DNA from: QZKY01 sp942492925
GTDB lineage: Bacteria > Pseudomonadota > Gammaproteobacteria > Burkholderiales > Burkholderiaceae_D
Assembly (NCBI GenBank): GCA_942492925.1
Contig: OW818641.1
Coordinates: 992,001 to 1,056,000, forward strand
Reading direction: 5' to 3'
Length of the DNA stretch: 64,000 nucleotides
The first letter of the stretch is position 1, and each line of letters opens with the position of its first letter. This document shows positions 35,605 to 43,852 of the stretch, piece after piece. Made by a program: the position numbers and the translations under genes. The notes beneath the pieces are model-generated. The model was not told the DNA's origin and ran no database searches. It was given only the letters and a program-made list of their open reading frames with translations.

Positions 35605-36294
35605 ATGGCTTCTGAAAAAACTACCATTCTGGTCGTCGAAGACGAACCAGCGATTATGCAATTGGTTTCTTTTACGGTGAAATCGGCAGGCTGGAGTGTG
35701 CAGCAGGCAGACACCGTTGCGCAAGCCTGGGAATCGTTGAAAAAACAGCCGCCGGATTTGATATTGCTGGACTGGATGTTGCCCGATCAAAGCGGCCTAC
35801 AGTTTTTGACGCGATTGCGGGCAGACTTCAACTTCAAATCGATCCCGATCATCATGCTCACGGCCAAGGGGCTGGAAGAAGACAAGGTGGCCGGGTTGGA
35901 GAAAGGTGCCGACGATTACGTGACCAAGCCGTTTTCGCCGAAGGAATTGACGGCACGTATCCAGGCCTTGCTGCGCAGGAAAAAACCGGAAGGTGTACAA
36001 GAAATGCTGCAAATGGGTTCGGTGACCCTGGACCCGGCGAGTTATACTGTCACGATTGATCGCGAAAAGATCGATATTGGTCAGGCAGAATTCAAGTTGC
36101 TACGTTTTTTGATGGCCAACCCGGAGCGCGTTTTCTCCCGAAGCCAGTTGCTGGACAAGGTTTGGGGAACGCACGCCGAGATTGAGGAGCGTACCGTGGA
36201 TGTGCATATCCTGCGTTTGAGGAAAGCACTCAAAGAGGCAGAAGGGATGCTCAAGACGGTACGCGGTGTTGGTTACATGTTTTCAGAAAGATGA
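35605..36294 (+). CDS. phoB: Phosphate response regulator PhoB
   Basis: 229 residues from MASEKTTILVVEDEPAI. Receiver domain with the phosphoacceptor Asp in LILLDWMLPDQSG and the Lys in DYVTKPFSP; a C-terminal winged helix (LLRFLMANPERVFSRSQLLDKVWG, VDVHILRLRKAL). Binds the PHO box repeats seen upstream of pstS. The TTG at 35596 is an alternative start with no better site. Confidence 0.95.
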   Translation: MASEKTTILVVEDEPAIMQLVSFTVKSAGWSVQQADTVAQAWESLKKQPPDLILLDWMLPDQSGLQFLTRLRADFNFKSIPIIMLTAKGLEEDKVAGLEKGADDYVTKPFSPKELTARIQALLRRKKPEGVQEMLQMGSVTLDPASYTVTIDREKIDIGQAEFKLLRFLMANPERVFSRSQLLDKVWGTHAEIEERTVDVHILRLRKALKEAEGMLKTVRGVGYMFSER

Positions 36295-36301
36295 ATTTTT
36301 G

Positions 36302-37594
36302 ATGAATCCGCACGTTTTATTCTGGATTCCCGCAGTATTGCGCTTTGTCCTGATTTGGGTCGGATGCGGCGTGCTGTGGTATTTCTTTGGCCCGGCTATC
36401 GGCCTGCTGGCGGCGTTGGTCGCCATGACGTCGATTGCAGCCATGCAGCTCCATTATTTGCACAGACTGAACATCTGGCTTGACTTGCCGGAAAGCGAAA
36501 AGTTGCCGGACGGCTGGGGTGCATGGAATGCGGTGTTTGCCCGCTTGTACAAGATGCATCGCGAAGAAGAGAAGAGCAGTGCGGAATTGTCCGAATGGCT
36601 GGCGCGCTTCAAACAGGCGATGAGCTTTTTGCCGGATGGCGTGGCCATTCTGGATAACGTCTTGTTTCTCGAATGGTGCAATCCTATTGCCGAACGCCAT
36701 CTCGGTTTAACGATGGAAGAAGACAAGGGGATGCGCGTCACCAACCTGATTCGCAATCCGGACTTCATCAATTACATCATCCTGGGGCGATACGATCAGC
36801 CGCTGACGGTGACCTTGCGGGATCGTCGCCTGGTTATACAGATCATTCCATTTGAAAACCGTCGGCAAATCATGGTCACGCATGACGCGACCGATGCAGA
36901 ACGTATCGACACGATGCGCCGCGATTTCATCGCCAACGCGTCGCATGAGTTGCGTACACCACTCACGGTCATCAACGGATTCCTGGAAATCGAAATGACC
37001 CAGCCTGATCTGGATCCGGTGACGCGCAAGGAACATATGCATTTGATGCGCGAGCAAGGCGAGCGGATGCAGATGCTGGTTGAGGACATGCTGGCGCTGA
37101 CCAAGCTGGAATCCACAGACTTACCGTTGCGTGCCGAGCGTGTCAACATTGCCGCTGTGCTGGAACAAGTTCATCAAGAGTCGCTGGCGCTGTCCGGTGG
37201 CAAGCACACGATTTCGCTGACGGTGGATGGGCCGGACGTGATGGGGAGTGCTGAAGAATTGCATGCGGCCTTCAGCAATATGGTGTCGAATGCTGTGCGT
37301 TACACTCCGGAAAAAGGGGAAATCTCGCTCTTGTGGAAGGATTCGAGTTCTGGTCCGCGCTTTGTCGTGCAAGATACCGGCATTGGTATTGCGCCAGAAC
37401 ACATTTCCCGCTTGACTGAACGTTTCTATCGTGTCGACAAGGGACGATCACGCGAGACGCGTGGTACCGGTTTGGGGCTTTCCATCGTGCGTCACGTGTT
37501 ATTGCGTCACAGGGGAGCGCTGGAAATCGAATCGCAGCTGGACAAAGGCAGTGTATTTACCGCCGTTTTCCCTTCAGTCATTGTGGCCGACTGA
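36302..37594 (+). CDS. phoR: Phosphate sensor histidine kinase PhoR
   Basis: 430 residues. An N-terminal membrane hairpin (VLRFVLIWVGCGVLWYFFGPAIGLLAALVAM), a PAS domain (~90-200), the HisKA phosphoacceptor FIANASHELRTPLTVINGFLE region, N box NMVSNAVRYTPEKGE, G boxes DTGIGI and GTGLGLSIV. Almost no periplasmic loop, as known for PhoR. It starts 7 bases after phoB. Confidence 0.95.
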   Translation: MNPHVLFWIPAVLRFVLIWVGCGVLWYFFGPAIGLLAALVAMTSIAAMQLHYLHRLNIWLDLPESEKLPDGWGAWNAVFARLYKMHREEEKSSAELSEWLARFKQAMSFLPDGVAILDNVLFLEWCNPIAERHLGLTMEEDKGMRVTNLIRNPDFINYIILGRYDQPLTVTLRDRRLVIQIIPFENRRQIMVTHDATDAERIDTMRRDFIANASHELRTPLTVINGFLEIEMTQPDLDPVTRKEHMHLMREQGERMQMLVEDMLALTKLESTDLPLRAERVNIAAVLEQVHQESLALSGGKHTISLTVDGPDVMGSAEELHAAFSNMVSNAVRYTPEKGEISLLWKDSSSGPRFVVQDTGIGIAPEHISRLTERFYRVDKGRSRETRGTGLGLSIVRHVLLRHRGALEIESQLDKGSVFTAVFPSVIVAD

Positions 37595-37616
37595 ATCCAT
37601 TCAGTTGACACTGGCG

Positions 37617-38819
37617 CTACCGTCTGCGGATTTTTGCTTCCAAGGCCGCAACGGTGGCGAGCACCGGCGCATTGACATTGAAGTTGGCATGCGTTCTGGT
37701 GAAGGCTTCCGCGTTGGTCCGGTAAGATTTTTCTTCAATCAATTCATCTAGGCTTGTCGCGATCTTTTCAATCGAACGTTCCGCCGGTTCGCATATGATC
37801 GACGCGCCAAGCTGGTTCACCCGTTGGGTCGTGAGATATTGTTCGACGTGGTGCGGCATCAACAGCATGGGAACGCCATTCAACAGGGATTCTGTCATCG
37901 TCCCCACGCCACCCTGACTGATGACGACGTCCGCCTTGGGTAAAATTTCTTCAATAGAAGTCGTTTCACGGAAGATTTGCACATGCGGCGCAGCCAATTG
38001 CTTGGCATTGCTTTCGCCCAAGCCAGGAACCATGATGATGGTTTCAAAAGTTGAACTGTTGCGCAAGGCTTGCATCAACGAGGTAAAGCCCCTCGTTTCA
38101 GAGCGCAAGTAAGCAATCACGCGGTGTGGGCGATTGTCATGCCAGGAGAGCGATCGCTTGGGCGGGAAGGACAAGATCGGCCCGATGTATCTTCCATCGG
38201 GCCTGACGCCAGCGTGATCGAATTCCGGGAAGAAGGCCAAGAGCGCGTTTTCGTATAAATCGGAGAGCGTGGGAACGCGCTTCCCTTTGAATCCTATGGC
38301 TACCGCGACGGCTTCCAGACTGGCATTGACGGTTCGGTCGGCATGGATCAGTCGGGATTCGGCGATGGCTTCCCAAGGTCGTAGCGACGGTTGCGGCGAA
38401 ACCGGCATGGGAACAGCGAAACCGGTGCCGATGGGAATGGCCGGGATGCCGGATAGGTAAGCTGTAAAGAGTGCCGTCGGCGCATGATCGGCCAAGACGA
38501 CGTCGGGATGAAAAAATTGAAACAAGGCTTGCCAGGCGCGTGTCATGCCCAGTAACGCCCGCTGGTCGGCGTAGCCTTTGCCGATGAGGATTTCTGAAAA
38601 GTTGGCGGGCGGATTAGCCAGCTTGGTGGGCGTGCCAGCGTGCGGCGCCTGAAAATAAACAAAACCCGTTTTGCCGAGCATTTCGGCCGCTGTGCGCGGA
38701 TCGCGAACGACGAAGGCAACATTGTGTCCGCGATCACGTAAAGCGATAGCGATTCGCAAACAACGGGCGAGATGTCCGTAGTTTCCGCCCAATTCCCAAC
38801 CGATAAGAATGCGACTCAC
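37617..38819 (-). CDS. MGT/UGT-like glycosyltransferase
   Basis: 400 residues with a GT-B fold. The N-terminus MSRILIGWELGGNYGHLARCL has the glycine-rich acceptor-side loop with G-x-x-x-H, and the C-terminal donor signature reads SQGGVGTMTESLLNGVPMLLMPHHVEQ, like the UDP-sugar site of MGT/UGT-type and rhamnosyl or zeaxanthin glycosyltransferases. Substrates are unknown. Convergent with phoR. About 120 bases downstream of an unrelated membrane protein gene, so an operon is possible. Confidence 0.75.
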   Translation of the reverse strand: MSRILIGWELGGNYGHLARCLRIAIALRDRGHNVAFVVRDPRTAAEMLGKTGFVYFQAPHAGTPTKLANPPANFSEILIGKGYADQRALLGMTRAWQALFQFFHPDVVLADHAPTALFTAYLSGIPAIPIGTGFAVPMPVSPQPSLRPWEAIAESRLIHADRTVNASLEAVAVAIGFKGKRVPTLSDLYENALLAFFPEFDHAGVRPDGRYIGPILSFPPKRSLSWHDNRPHRVIAYLRSETRGFTSLMQALRNSSTFETIIMVPGLGESNAKQLAAPHVQIFRETTSIEEILPKADVVISQGGVGTMTESLLNGVPMLLMPHHVEQYLTTQRVNQLGASIICEPAERSIEKIATSLDELIEEKSYRTNAEAFTRTHANFNVNAPVLATVAALEAKIRRR

Positions 38820-38942
38820 AGTGCATGCCTCCTGTTATGGAAAGAGGGTCTGAGGAATGAATGCCGCAAGCAATGCTTAATGTTCGCCCACATGATGCTT
38901 GTAAGGATAATTCAATGCATCAAGGGAGTCCAGCGGCGTGCG

Positions 38943-39965
38943 TTATATTTCCCCCGTGACGACGTGATCCAGTGCGCGGAGGCTGATTTGCTTGTTTTGC
39001 TGAATGGCCTGTTCCATGTGCGCTTTCAAGCCGGTTTTAGGATTTCCCCAGATATCGTCACGTATTTTGGCTAAGGCTTTTTGGGTGTTACTGATGATTT
39101 TCTTCTGCAGGCGCGCGCTGAGCCATTCGTCTGCAATGTAGCCAATTCCCAATCCGACAACGAGGCCGACGGCTGTTCCGGCTTTCAGGATGACTTCCAA
39201 CACGATATTGCTGGCGCCCACTCGGGCAACTTGCGCATTCAGGGTTTGTGTGGATTCTTCCGCAATGCTGAGATCGTTGTATTCGGTCCCGGAAATGTTG
39301 GCTTTCTTACGCGATACGCGGCTTTTTTCTTGCGCAATTTGCTTGAGGAGTTTGTCGCGCAAAGTGTTTTCGGAAAGTTCGTATTGTGAATCGGGAAGAT
39401 CGGCTTCATGAATGCGACGGGTTGCAGCGATGATCAGAATGCCCCGGTTTGTTTCAAGATCGCGGTGGAATTGCGTGATGATTTTCCGGACGTCCTTGTT
39501 CATTTGCTGCGGCAAGACGACTTGCTGTCCAAAGACTTCGCCGATGAATTTTCCAGCTTCATTTGTTTTGTTGACGCTGTCGCTTGCCGATTTGGCGGCA
39601 ATAGACAGTCGATTCCTGAAGCCTGCTATTTCCTTGGCAAATTGCGGCGTGCGACTCGAATAAATTTCAAACGTTTTGAAGAGTTCCGCTTTGGCGCGTG
39701 CGAGCGCCATCAAGTTGGCTTCCTCTTCCGTGTCGACCAATTCCTTGATTTGTCGAAGCAGAAGGGCTTTCCGTTGCGATAGTTCGGTATTGTGACTGAG
39801 TTGACTCAGTTTCTTTTCGATGGTCGGACCGAATGTCCAGACAAAGCCGCCAAACGTCAACGCAATCGCCAAGCCAGCGATGGCGACGAGAAATCTGGCG
39901 CGATGATCGGGTGGCGGGGGAGTGGACATACGTGAGGGCATCGTCAGAGAGTCGCCTGGTGTCAT
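38943..39965 (-). CDS. Membrane-anchored coiled-coil protein, unknown
   Basis: 340 residues. A helix near the N-terminus (FLVAIAGLAIALTFGGFVWTFGP) and a second at ~270-290 (VILKAGTAVGLVVGLGIGYIAD) enclose a long helical, charged region (TEEEANLMALARAKAELFKTFEIYSS, KLLKQIAQEKSRVSRKK) that is likely periplasmic and coiled coil. No catalytic motif and no family recognised. None of the Met codons at 39965, 39941 and 39929 has a strong ribosome site, so the start is uncertain. Confidence 0.55.
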   Translation of the reverse strand: MTPGDSLTMPSRMSTPPPPDHRARFLVAIAGLAIALTFGGFVWTFGPTIEKKLSQLSHNTELSQRKALLLRQIKELVDTEEEANLMALARAKAELFKTFEIYSSRTPQFAKEIAGFRNRLSIAAKSASDSVNKTNEAGKFIGEVFGQQVVLPQQMNKDVRKIITQFHRDLETNRGILIIAATRRIHEADLPDSQYELSENTLRDKLLKQIAQEKSRVSRKKANISGTEYNDLSIAEESTQTLNAQVARVGASNIVLEVILKAGTAVGLVVGLGIGYIADEWLSARLQKKIISNTQKALAKIRDDIWGNPKTGLKAHMEQAIQQNKQISLRALDHVVTGEI

Positions 39966-40084
39966 TCAGCGTCAAATCGCTGCTTCTGGGCGAGGCTTGT
40001 CAACAGACGCGCCTCGCTCCTCCCTGGCGTTTAATGGAAGCCTGACGTGGCGATGTGTCGCATACATGCGATGACGCTTATTTT

Positions 40085-42334
40085 TTATTTCACGCAATCC
40101 ACGAAATAGCCACGTTTTCCATCGACTTCCCGCTTGACCAGGCCATGCACGTCGGTTTCAAAGCCAGGAAATTTTTCGTTGAAGTCGCGCGCAAACTTCA
40201 GATAATCCACGATGGTCTTGTTGAAACGTTCGCCCGGCACCAGCAAGGGGATGCCCGGCGGGTAAGGCGTGAGCAGCGTGGACGTGATGCGGCCTTCCAG
40301 TTCGTTGATGGGCACGCGTTCGATTTCGCGGTGCGCCATCTTGGCAAACGCGTCGGCGGGGCGCATGGCCGGGATCATGTCGGATAGATACATTTCCGTC
40401 GTCAGACGGGCGACGTCATAAGCCTTGTAGAAATCATGAATGTTTTGGCACAAATCGCGCAAGCCCATGCGTTCGTACCGGGTCTTGGCAGCAGCGAATT
40501 CCGGCAGGATGCGCCAGATCGGCTGGTTCTTGTCGTAGTCATCCTTGAACTGTTGCAATGCGGTGACCAGCGTGTTCCAGCGGCCTTTCGTGATGCCGAT
40601 GGTGAACATGATGAAGAAAGAATACAGTCCGCATTTTTCGATGATAACGCCATGCTCAGCGAGGTATTCCTTCACGATCGATGCTGGAATGCCGGTCGGA
40701 GCAAACTGCCCGTCAATGCCCAGCCCAGGCGTGATGACCGTGGCCTTGATCGGGTCGAGCATGTTGAATCCCGGCGCGACATTACCGAAGCCGTGCCAGT
40801 TGTCCTCGGCGCGGATCAACCAGTCAGATTGCGTGCCGATGCCTTCCTTGGAAAAATTCTCCGGACCCCAAACCTGGAACCACCAGTCCTTGCCAAATTC
40901 TTTGTCCACTTTTTGCATCGCGCGACGGAAGTCCAGCGCTTCGAGAATCGATTCTTCGACGAGCGCGGTGCCGCCTGGCGGCTCCATCATCGCGGCCGCG
41001 ACGTCGCACGATGCGATGATCGAATATTGCGGCGATGTGGAAGTGTGCATCAGGTAAGACTCGTTGAACATGTCGCGATCCAGCTTCACCGTTTCCGAAT
41101 CGTTGATCAGGATTTGAGACGCTTGCGACAGCCCGGCCAGCAGCTTGTGCGTCGATTGCGTGGCGACCACGATCGATTGTTTGGCGGGCGGCGTATCTTT
41201 GCTGATCGCGTGCATGTTGTTGTAAAAATCGTGGAAAGCGGCGTGCGGCAGCCAGGCTTCGTCGAACAGCAGCGTGTCGATTTTGCCATCCAGCAGACCT
41301 TTGATGGTTTCGACGTTATACACCACGCCATCGTAGGTGGATTGCGTGATTGTCAGGATGCGCGGATTTTTGTTCTTCGCTTCGCGAGCGAACGGATTGG
41401 CCTCGATTTTCTTTTTGATGTTATCCGGATGGAATTCCTCCAGCGGAATCGGCCCGATGATACCGAGGTGATTGCGCGTCGGCATCAGGAACACCGGAAT
41501 GGCGCCCGTCATGATGATCGCATGCAGCACGGACTTATGGCAGTTGCGATCCACGACGACGATATCGCCGGGGGCCACCGTCGAATGCCAGACGATCTTG
41601 TTTGACGTAGACGTGCCGTTGGTCACGAAGTAGCAATGATCGGCGTTGAAGATGCGTGCGGCATTGCGTTCGCTGGCTTCAACCGGGCCGGTATGGTCGA
41701 GTAACTGGCCGAGTTCTTCAACCGCATTGCACACGTCGGCACGCAGCATATTCTCGCCAAAGAACTGGTGGAACATCTGGCCGATGGGCGATTTCAAAAA
41801 GGCGACGCCGCCGGAATGGCCGGGGCAGTGCCAGGAATAAGAGCCGTCCTGCGCGTAATGCATCAGTGCGCGGAAGAACGGCGGCGCGAGCCCGTCAAGA
41901 TAGGATTTTGCTTCGCGAATGATGTGGCGCGCGACGAATTCCGGCGTGTCCTCATACATGTGAATGAAGCCATGCAGTTCGCGCAGGATATCGTTCGGGA
42001 TGTGACGCGAGGTGCGGGTTTCGCCGTACAGATAAATGGGGATGTCGGCATTGCGAGCGCGAATCTCTTCGACGAAATCGCGTAATGGTTGAAGCGCGAT
42101 ATCCACGTTTTCCGTGCTGCCATCGCCGAAGTCTTCATCGTCAATGGACAGAATGAACGCTGAGGCGCGGGATTGCTGTTGGGCGAACTGGGACAAGTCA
42201 CCATAGCTCGTGACGCCCAGCACCATCATGCCTTCTTCTTCAATGGCATCGGCCAAGGCACGGATGCTCAAGCCGGAACTGTTTTCGGAGCGGAAGTCTT
42301 CGTCGATGATGACGATGGGAAAGCGGAATTTCAT
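40085..42334 (-). CDS. Orn/Lys/Arg decarboxylase, PLP-dependent (class III)
   Basis: 749 residues with a CheY-like N-terminal wing domain (FRFPIVIIDEDFRSENSSGL), the PLP core with DGSYSWHCPGHSGGVAF and the Schiff-base lysine in TQSTHKLLAGLSQ, and the C-terminal domain. Length and layout match the inducible decamer-forming decarboxylases such as AdiA, CadA and SpeF. Which amino acid is used cannot be decided by eye. It would make a polyamine or agmatine/cadaverine and consume protons. AGGAAATTGCG precedes the ATG. About 190 bases separate it from folA, so it likely has its own promoter. Confidence 0.9.
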   Translation of the reverse strand: MKFRFPIVIIDEDFRSENSSGLSIRALADAIEEEGMMVLGVTSYGDLSQFAQQQSRASAFILSIDDEDFGDGSTENVDIALQPLRDFVEEIRARNADIPIYLYGETRTSRHIPNDILRELHGFIHMYEDTPEFVARHIIREAKSYLDGLAPPFFRALMHYAQDGSYSWHCPGHSGGVAFLKSPIGQMFHQFFGENMLRADVCNAVEELGQLLDHTGPVEASERNAARIFNADHCYFVTNGTSTSNKIVWHSTVAPGDIVVVDRNCHKSVLHAIIMTGAIPVFLMPTRNHLGIIGPIPLEEFHPDNIKKKIEANPFAREAKNKNPRILTITQSTYDGVVYNVETIKGLLDGKIDTLLFDEAWLPHAAFHDFYNNMHAISKDTPPAKQSIVVATQSTHKLLAGLSQASQILINDSETVKLDRDMFNESYLMHTSTSPQYSIIASCDVAAAMMEPPGGTALVEESILEALDFRRAMQKVDKEFGKDWWFQVWGPENFSKEGIGTQSDWLIRAEDNWHGFGNVAPGFNMLDPIKATVITPGLGIDGQFAPTGIPASIVKEYLAEHGVIIEKCGLYSFFIMFTIGITKGRWNTLVTALQQFKDDYDKNQPIWRILPEFAAAKTRYERMGLRDLCQNIHDFYKAYDVARLTTEMYLSDMIPAMRPADAFAKMAHREIERVPINELEGRITSTLLTPYPPGIPLLVPGERFNKTIVDYLKFARDFNEKFPGFETDVHGLVKREVDGKRGYFVDCVK

Positions 42335-42523
42335 CGCAATTTCCTATTAAACAAATAACAAGGGAGACGCCTGGGAAGCTGTGGCAACAACCGCTTGCGC
42401 GCCGGAAAATGAGAGGGGGATTTTCGCAGATATGCTGCCCCTTTGGGGGATTTTCAGCGCAAACTTTGTGCTAAACGATACATTTTTGGCAAAAAATCTC
42501 CCTATGACGCCACTCGAGGCACG

Positions 42524-43099
42524 CTATGCGGTATTTGCAGGGCGGCGCTTGTAAGTCACAAATTGCATGACCATGCCGGCAGCAGCACCGCCGGGTTTGG
42601 CCCGGAGCTTGTTCGATGCAGCGAATTGCCTTCCTTGGCGATGCACGATCCAGTCACTCTCCTTGATTTCAGGGAAGAAGGTATCCGACTCGAAGAGCGG
42701 AAACAGCTTCTCGTTGGGGTGCAGATCATGGATGTGCGTGAGATAAATTTCATCTGCGAAGGCCATCGATTGCCGATAGAGTTCCCCGCCGCCGATAATG
42801 AAGACGCGCGTTTCGCCTTGTGCCATTGACAGGGCTTCATCCAGCGAGTGCGCCACTTCGCAACGGGCCGCTTCAAAAGCCACATTGCGGGTAACGACGA
42901 TATTGCGCCGCTTCGGCAAGGGTTTGCTGCCGATGGCTTCAAACGTTTTGCGCCCCATGATGACGGTATGGCCGCTGGTGACGCGGCGGAAGAAGCGCAA
43001 ATCCCGCGGCATGTGCCAGGGCATCTTGTTTTCGCTGCCGATGGTGCCGTCCGGGCCGACGGCGGCGATAAGCGCGATGCGTGTTTTTTTATCAGGCAT
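42524..43099 (-). CDS. folA: Dihydrofolate reductase
   Basis: 191 residues, longer than the usual ~160. Core motifs are present: IALIAAVGPDGTIGSENKMPWHMPRDL (W in the PWH-type loop), VIMGRKTFEAIGSKPLP, and FIIGGGELYRQSM. Extra length sits in a loop after THIHDLHPNEKLFPLF and in an Ala/Gly-rich insert near the end (KPGGAAAGMV). Reduces dihydrofolate with NADPH. It starts six bases after the pseudouridine synthase gene stops, so it is the last gene of the map operon. Confidence 0.92.
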   Translation of the reverse strand: MPDKKTRIALIAAVGPDGTIGSENKMPWHMPRDLRFFRRVTSGHTVIMGRKTFEAIGSKPLPKRRNIVVTRNVAFEAARCEVAHSLDEALSMAQGETRVFIIGGGELYRQSMAFADEIYLTHIHDLHPNEKLFPLFESDTFFPEIKESDWIVHRQGRQFAASNKLRAKPGGAAAGMVMQFVTYKRRPANTA

Positions 43100-43105
43100 G
43101 TTTTT

Positions 43106-43852
43106 CTAAAATTTTTCATCCGGGCGCAGGTAGCGCCACTGTCCGGGAGGCAAATTGCCCAATAAAACTTTTCCAATGCGGACGCGTTTCAAGCCTACCA
43201 CCTTCAATCCGACTGCTTCGCACATGCGACGGATTTGTCGCTTCTTCCCTTCCTTCAGTACGAAGCGTAACTGATCGTCATTCTGCCACTGTACCTTGGC
43301 GGGTTGCAATGCCTTGCCGTCGAGCGACAGACCGTGATTCAACAGCTTCAATTTTTCCGGCGGCAATCGACCCGGTTGAGGGTATTGCACGCGCACCAGA
43401 TATTCTTTTTCGATTTCCGAATCCTGGCCGATCAAGTGCTTGGCGACGCGGCCATCCTGGGTGAGCACCAGCAGCCCGACCGAGTCGATATCAAGTCGCC
43501 CGGCGGGTACCAGACTGCGCAATTGCATCGGTTGAAATTGTGTGGGTGCCTTGTCTTCTTTCCAGCGAGTGTCGGGACCGACGAGTGTGACAGCGGGCTT
43601 GTAACCGTCTTCGGCTTGCCCGCTGACGAAGCCCATCGGTTTATTGATGAGAATGGTGACGCGCTTCGATTGCTCGGCGCTGGCTTGCTTGTCGACGGTG
43701 ATTTTCTGGTTTGGCAGCACTTTGCTGCCCAGTTCCGAAACGACTTTCCCGTCGACGCGCACCCAGCCGCGCGCAATCCATTCGTCCGCTTCGCGGCGTG
43801 AGCACAGCCCGAGTTCGGACATGCGTTTTGAAAGGCGGAGGGGTTCGGTCAT
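43106..43852 (-). CDS. RNA pseudouridine synthase, RluB/RluF type
   Basis: 248 residues: an N-terminal S4 domain (LRLSKRMSELGLCSRREADEWIARGWVRVDG region) followed by the catalytic domain with the aspartate motif AGRLDIDSVGLLVLTQDG, NKPMGFVSG, and KEGKKRQIRRMCEAVG. This is the RsuA/RluB/RluE/RluF family; the length and the S4 sequence favour RluF or RluB acting on 23S rRNA, but the exact target is not certain. It overlaps the glnD stop by four bases. Confidence 0.88.
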   Translation of the reverse strand: MTEPLRLSKRMSELGLCSRREADEWIARGWVRVDGKVVSELGSKVLPNQKITVDKQASAEQSKRVTILINKPMGFVSGQAEDGYKPAVTLVGPDTRWKEDKAPTQFQPMQLRSLVPAGRLDIDSVGLLVLTQDGRVAKHLIGQDSEIEKEYLVRVQYPQPGRLPPEKLKLLNHGLSLDGKALQPAKVQWQNDDQLRFVLKEGKKRQIRRMCEAVGLKVVGLKRVRIGKVLLGNLPPGQWRYLRPDEKF